Below, piece by piece: positions 5,574 to 9,262 of a stretch of DNA of 9,262 bases (its first letter is position 1; each line of letters opens with the position of its first letter). The stretch comes from Rhodospirillales bacterium (GTDB lineage Bacteria > Pseudomonadota > Alphaproteobacteria > Acetobacterales > Acetobacteraceae), in the NCBI GenBank assembly GCA_028870815.1, contig JAGWOU010000046.1, positions 1-9,262 of the forward strand. The letters run 5' to 3'. The notes beneath the pieces were generated by a model. The model was not told the DNA's origin. It saw only the letters and a list, made by a program, of their open reading frames with translations, and did not search any database. Position numbers and translations under genes: made by a program.

Positions 5574-6971
5574 TCACGCTCCTTGCCAGGCACGTGCGCG
5601 CGTCAGTGCTGCGGTAAAGCGGGCGCGCAGAGCCTCCGGCACCGAGGCATCCGGTTGGAACACTGCACCCGCCGCCCGAATCTGCTCGCAATTGACCCCG
5701 CACAACTCAGCGAGCCCGATTGCTGTCAGCTCATGCATGGCGGGCACGCGGATCTCGACATCTGCTGCTGACGCCAGGAATTGTGCGAAATAGGCGCTCT
5801 GCGAAAGGCCGCCATCAATTGAGATGCCACGCGTGAGCGGCATCGCCGCTGCCGCCTCGCCGATCAGCTCCGCCGTTAGCAATGCGATGCCCTCGAGCAC
5901 AGCGCGGATCATATCCCGCCGCCCGGTTTCGTGGCGCATGCCGATAAAGAGCGGTGCGGCCTCGCGATCCCAATAGGGGGCGGCCAAGCCAGAAAGGGCG
6001 GGTACGAATGCGAGACCGCGGCTGATCGCGGATGGCCCCTCGAACGTACCGAGTTCCGCAACATCGGCATACAGCCCCAGTCTGTGTGCCCATTCCAGCG
6101 CTGCACCGGCATCGTAAACCCCGCCCTCAAGCGCGTACACATTTGGCTGCCCGCCACGCCGCCAGGCAATGGTGGGCAGCAAGGCTGGGGAGCGTACGGG
6201 TGCCGGGCCACAGACCATGAGCAGAAACGCGCCGGTGCCGAAGGTGATCTTGATATCACCTGGTTCCCGGCAGCCATGCCCGTAGAGGGCCGCCTGCTGG
6301 TCCACGATGGAAACCTTCACCGGCACGCCCTCGATTGTCCCAAACCCATGATCCACGGGCCGGATTGGCGGCAGAGCTGAAACCGGCACGCCGTGCAACG
6401 CGCAAAGCTCATCGCTCCATACTCCGCGATGCAGATCGAGCAGCCCCGTGCGCGAGGCGGTCGCCGCATCGGTCGCGAATACACCGCAGAGCCGGTCGAG
6501 AAAAAACGCATCCGTGGTGCCGAGGCGCAGCCGTCCGGCGGCGTGCGCGGTGCGCGCCGCCTCGCTATGGCGCAGAATCCAGCCAAATTTGGAGGCCGAG
6601 AAATACGCATCAAGCGGCAACCCGCTGATCTCTTTCGCCCGCGCATGCGCCGCGGCGTCCATTGCCTGCAGCGCAGCGCCGGTGCGCGCATCCTGCCAGA
6701 CGATCACCGGCGAGAAGGTCGCACCGCTCAACGCGTCCCAGGCGAGGCAGCTCTCCCCCTGATTAGCGATGCCAATGGCATCCACCGGGCCGGCGGCGCG
6801 CAGCAACGCGCGGATATTGGCGAGCAGTTCTTCGGGGTCATGCTCTACCCATCCCGGCTGCCTGTGGTGCTGCGTGTGCGTGCGCGCGCCACTCAAATGC
6901 CAATGGCCGCCGGTTTCAATGATCAGGCATCGTGTCGACGTAGTGCCCTGATCGATCGCCGCGACGCGCAT
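5574..6971 (-). CDS. FGGY-family carbohydrate/polyol kinase, glycerol kinase-like
   Basis: This ATP-dependent cytoplasmic kinase is the last gene of the operon. The 465 residues follow the GlpK fold: phosphate loop DQGTTSTRC (7-15), IVWQDARTG (90-98), LPLDAYFSASKFGW (118-131), catalytic VDQQAALYG (223-231, D224 the likely base), GTGAFLL (245-251), LSGLAAPYWD (326-335) and DGGLSQSAYFAQF (386-398). It is about 35 residues shorter than typical GlpK (about 500). GlpK binds glycerol with Arg and Glu of NQRET; here the motif is NQGES (70-74), so the Arg is Gly, while Trp (92), Tyr (123), Asp and Gln (224-225) remain. The substrate may therefore be another polyol. The start ATG 6971 lies 3 nt after the upstream stop, with GAGG about 8 nt before it. 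Kinase family is sure; glycerol as substrate is open. Confidence 0.93.
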   Translation of the reverse strand: MRVAAIDQGTTSTRCLIIETGGHWHLSGARTHTQHHRQPGWVEHDPEELLANIRALLRAAGPVDAIGIANQGESCLAWDALSGATFSPVIVWQDARTGAALQAMDAAAHARAKEISGLPLDAYFSASKFGWILRHSEAARTAHAAGRLRLGTTDAFFLDRLCGVFATDAATASRTGLLDLHRGVWSDELCALHGVPVSALPPIRPVDHGFGTIEGVPVKVSIVDQQAALYGHGCREPGDIKITFGTGAFLLMVCGPAPVRSPALLPTIAWRRGGQPNVYALEGGVYDAGAALEWAHRLGLYADVAELGTFEGPSAISRGLAFVPALSGLAAPYWDREAAPLFIGMRHETGRRDMIRAVLEGIALLTAELIGEAAAAMPLTRGISIDGGLSQSAYFAQFLASAADVEIRVPAMHELTAIGLAELCGVNCEQIRAAGAVFQPDASVPEALRARFTAALTRARAWQGA

Positions 6972-6974
6972 CGC

Positions 6975-8207
6975 TCAGCCCTCGCCAAACCGAAAAGCGA
7001 TGCGCTGTGCTGTGCGAAGTGCGGCGGGCATTGGCACCAGAACTCGTCGCTCGGGCAGGAATTCACCGCGTCGCGCCCATACCCGCACGCCATCGAGTTC
7101 TAACGATAACTCCCCCCGCACGCGCGCGGTGAACCTTAGCTGGAACTCACCGAGTGCGCCCGGCGCCGCATCATCGGCCCGCACATATCCTGGCACCACC
7201 AGTTTGATCGGCGGCTCGAACGCCACAGCCAAGCGCAGAGCATCACGCCGCCGCATTCCGCTCGGCTGTGCGAGATCGCGTGCCACCGCCGCCCCGATGG
7301 CCCGCCCCTCGCGAAACGCCCAGCCCCCAGTTTCCACTGCCCGCAGCACATTGCCACAGGCGAAGTAGAGCGGGTTCGCGCAACGCCCATCCTGGTCGAT
7401 CGCGGGGGCTTGCGCGCCATGCGCGAGCCCCATGCCGGAACTCAGGAACAGCGAAGCCTCGGGCACAAAATGTCCAGTGACCAGCACGCCGTCACAGGCG
7501 ATATCACGCGTCTTATCGCCATGGCTTATCCGCACGCTCTCAACACGAGCACCCCCCTGAATATCAAGGAGCGTCGCGCCGCGAAAAAACGGCACGCCAA
7601 CCAGGCCGGGAAACCATGAGGCAGGCGCCCGAGCCAGTGCGTAGGGCAGAGCCTCCACCACCGCCGCCGGCCGCGCCCCATGGCTGAGGCAGGTAAGGAC
7701 AGCGGAGAATGTCACGAGCTCGGAGCCCAGGATTACGGGGCGGCGGAACGGCATCAGCCCGTGCAGCGTCACATAGCCCTGCAGCGCGCCGGTAGAGAGC
7801 ACGCCCACCGGGCGCCCCCCCGGCAGCAGCCGCGCAGCGCGCGAGGCTTCACGAGCGCCCGTCGCCACGATGATCCGTTTGGCTTCGAACTGCGAGACTA
7901 CCCCGTTGCAGGCCACTGTCAGGCGTGCCTCATCATGCAGGGATACCACCGAATGCCCGGCTCGCACGGTCACGCCGTGGCGCTCCGCCTCCGCCGTCAG
8001 CCGCCGCGCATAGGCCGGGCCGGAATAAACCCGCCCGAACTCGCGCATGCCGAAGGGCGAGTGGCCGCAATGGCGGGTCGCCCCGCCGAGGTCAGCTTCG
8101 CGCTCCAGCAGCATCACGCGCTTAACCCCTTGGCGCCGCAATTCAACCGCCGCCGCCACGCCCGCAGGCCCGCCGCCGATCACGATCACATCCGCCGCGT
8201 TGGCCAT
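6975..8207 (-). CDS. NAD(P)/FAD-dependent oxidoreductase, subunit of a two-flavoprotein dehydrogenase
   Basis: This 410-residue flavoprotein starts with a clear FAD-binding Rossmann fold, DVIVIGGGPAGVAAAVEL (6-23), then RHCGHSPFGMREFGR (45-59), IVATGARE (113-120) and the C-terminal FAD contact YFACGNVLRAVETGGWAFRE (281-300). The second dinucleotide site is degenerate (GSELVTFSA, 161-169), so direct NAD(P)H binding is doubtful and electrons may pass to the partner or to a quinone. Residues about 331-410 form a C-terminal domain that I do not recognise. The start shares one base with the upstream stop (TGATG at 8209-8205), so the gene is tightly coupled to the GlpA-like gene. In other bacteria a similar flavoprotein accompanies GlpA-like proteins that carry a BFD domain, often with a glycerol kinase gene. 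Its exact substrate is not visible. Confidence 0.88.
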   Translation of the reverse strand: MANAADVIVIGGGPAGVAAAVELRRQGVKRVMLLEREADLGGATRHCGHSPFGMREFGRVYSGPAYARRLTAEAERHGVTVRAGHSVVSLHDEARLTVACNGVVSQFEAKRIIVATGAREASRAARLLPGGRPVGVLSTGALQGYVTLHGLMPFRRPVILGSELVTFSAVLTCLSHGARPAAVVEALPYALARAPASWFPGLVGVPFFRGATLLDIQGGARVESVRISHGDKTRDIACDGVLVTGHFVPEASLFLSSGMGLAHGAQAPAIDQDGRCANPLYFACGNVLRAVETGGWAFREGRAIGAAVARDLAQPSGMRRRDALRLAVAFEPPIKLVVPGYVRADDAAPGALGEFQLRFTARVRGELSLELDGVRVWARRGEFLPERRVLVPMPAALRTAQRIAFRFGEG

Positions 8208-9262
8208 CAGCCATTCTCCGCCGGCACCGCAAGGGGCGTATGCAGCCGTCCCTGCGTCAACGCCGCCAGTTTGGCGTTACAATAGAATCCCTGGCAGCGC
8301 CCAAGCCCGGCCCTGGTGCGGCGCTTGAGCCCGCCGAAATCCCCCGGTGGCACCGCGCTTGTAAGCGCCGCTTCGATCTCCCGGCGCGTCACCATCTCAC
8401 AGTGGCAGATGATCTCGCCGCAGCCCTGCTGCTGCCAGTCGCGCGGGCGGCTCTCGGCGAGGTTGGGCAGGCAGACCGGCGGCGCAAACGGCGGCGCGGC
8501 TGGTAGTGTGGCACCGAATTGCGCGTGCAGGCTGAGCGCATGGCCGGCCAACCCCAAAGCGGCCGTAAGCCCGGTCGAGCGTATCCCGCCCAGCGTGATG
8601 GCCCGCTGTTCTGGCCGGCAGGCCACCCGATAGTCCTTGGTTTCGGTCGCGGGGCGCAGCCCGGCATACACCGCGGTCACCGGCATCTCCTCCAAAGCGG
8701 GCATCATCTCGGTCGCTCGGCGCATGAGGGCGGCCAGCGTCTGCGTCTCCACGGTCGCGCGGGTACGGTCCTCCTGCTCCTCCGCGGTCGGGCCGACCAG
8801 CACATTACCAAACACGGTGGGGCAGAGCACGATCCCCTTGGTGGTCTCGCTCGGCACCGGGAGGATGATGCGCGGCACGTGCCGGGCGGCCGCCTTGTCG
8901 AACACCACAAACTGCCCCTTGCGCGGCTTGATGGTGAAGGCGGGGGTAAAGCCGAGCCGTGCATCCACCACATCACCATAGAGCCCGGCCGCATTCACGA
9001 CTGCCGCGGCACGGACCTCGCCTGCCTTTGTCTGCAGGTGCCATGCGCCTTGGAAATGGCCGGCCAGCAGCTCCGCATTGAACAGCAGCCGCGCACCCAG
9101 CGTCACCGCCTGGGTGAGATAGGCGAGCGGTGCCGACCATGGGTCGATTACGTATTCCCCCGGCACCTCAATGGCATCTACGAGCCCTGCGGAGAGGCTG
9201 GGCACCAGCGCGCGGGCACTCATCGCCCCGATGGGTCGAACCCCGGGCACACCGTTCAACCG
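8207..9262 (-). CDS. GlpA-like FAD-dependent dehydrogenase with BFD-type [2Fe-2S] domain (5' end outside window)
   Basis: The visible 351 residues are the C-terminal part of a DAO-fold flavoprotein like anaerobic glycerol-3-phosphate dehydrogenase subunit A. The N-terminal GxGxxG FAD loop lies beyond 9262. Family features include EYVIDPWSAPLAYLTQA, VVNAAGLYGD, FTIKPRKGQFVVFD, AGLRPATETKDY and GGIRSTGLTAALGLA. A BFD-like domain closes the chain, with the four-Cys pattern ICHCE and RCQGFYC, about 34 residues apart, expected to hold a [2Fe-2S] cluster. It would oxidise a polyol phosphate such as glycerol-3-phosphate with FAD and pass electrons through the Fe-S centre to the partner flavoprotein encoded next. 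It is the first visible gene of the operon, whose promoter is outside. BFD-bearing members are usually about 480-550 residues, so 130-200 may be missing. Glycerol-3-phosphate as substrate is inference. Confidence 0.9.
   Translation of the reverse strand, partial: RLNGVPGVRPIGAMSARALVPSLSAGLVDAIEVPGEYVIDPWSAPLAYLTQAVTLGARLLFNAELLAGHFQGAWHLQTKAGEVRAAAVVNAAGLYGDVVDARLGFTPAFTIKPRKGQFVVFDKAAARHVPRIILPVPSETTKGIVLCPTVFGNVLVGPTAEEQEDRTRATVETQTLAALMRRATEMMPALEEMPVTAVYAGLRPATETKDYRVACRPEQRAITLGGIRSTGLTAALGLAGHALSLHAQFGATLPAAPPFAPPVCLPNLAESRPRDWQQQGCGEIICHCEMVTRREIEAALTSAVPPGDFGGLKRRTRAGLGRCQGFYCNAKLAALTQGRLHTPLAVPAENG

Noticed and set aside
7680..8285. 201-residue plus-strand ORF
   Set aside because: It is antisense to the FAD oxidoreductase, and its His/Arg/Ala-rich sequence has no recognisable motif.
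1..9262. CRISPR array, insertion sequence ends or tandem repeats
   Set aside because: Reading through the window I saw no regularly spaced direct repeats, no terminal inverted repeats with a transposase, and no tandem arrays.

Overview
The window is GC-rich and looks like chromosomal DNA of an alphaproteobacterium. Acetobacteraceae is my best guess, based on the RluA-type pseudouridine synthase lying next to a small one-helix DUF6476-like protein, the codon use and the general protein style. The species cannot be read from the sequence. Most of the window is ordinary metabolism. The least ordinary part is the stretch from the tRNA-Glu gene to the serine dehydratase gene.

Layout. 1-1130: an RluA-family rRNA pseudouridine synthase (minus strand, 3' end outside the window) and a small membrane-anchored protein (plus strand), head to head with overlapping starts. 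1131-1308: a minus-strand terminator-like hairpin, a possible promoter, and tRNA-Glu(UUC) with encoded CCA. 1252-1803: a decayed large serine recombinase on the minus strand. It is broken by three frameshifts and one in-frame stop, and its last codons run into the tRNA gene. 1846-3422: sdaA (L-serine ammonia-lyase, Fe-S type) preceded by a 61-residue Cys-rich ORF with a very good ribosome-binding site; the two look translationally coupled. 3423-3932: no convincing gene, but an AT-rich patch and a perfect 7-bp inverted repeat upstream of the next gene. 3933-5477: an APC-superfamily amino-acid/GABA-type permease (plus strand). 5483-5517: a strong bidirectional terminator between convergent units. 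5574-9262: a minus-strand operon, in transcription order a GlpA-like FAD oxidoreductase with a BFD-type [2Fe-2S] domain (5' end outside the window), a second FAD oxidoreductase, and a GlpK-like FGGY kinase.

How the genes may work together. SdaA deaminates L-serine to pyruvate and ammonia. The divergent permease could bring in an amino acid, but its substrate is not readable from sequence. The three-gene operon looks like a polyol-phosphate catabolic module, with a kinase that phosphorylates a glycerol-like polyol and a two-flavoprotein dehydrogenase. It differs from classic glpK/glpABC: no glpC-like gene follows, and the kinase has Gly where GlpK has its glycerol-binding Arg.

I do not see a clear new defence or mobile system. 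The best leads are the recombinase relic ending inside tRNA-Glu, the small Cys-rich ORF coupled to sdaA, and the possible altered substrate of the kinase operon.
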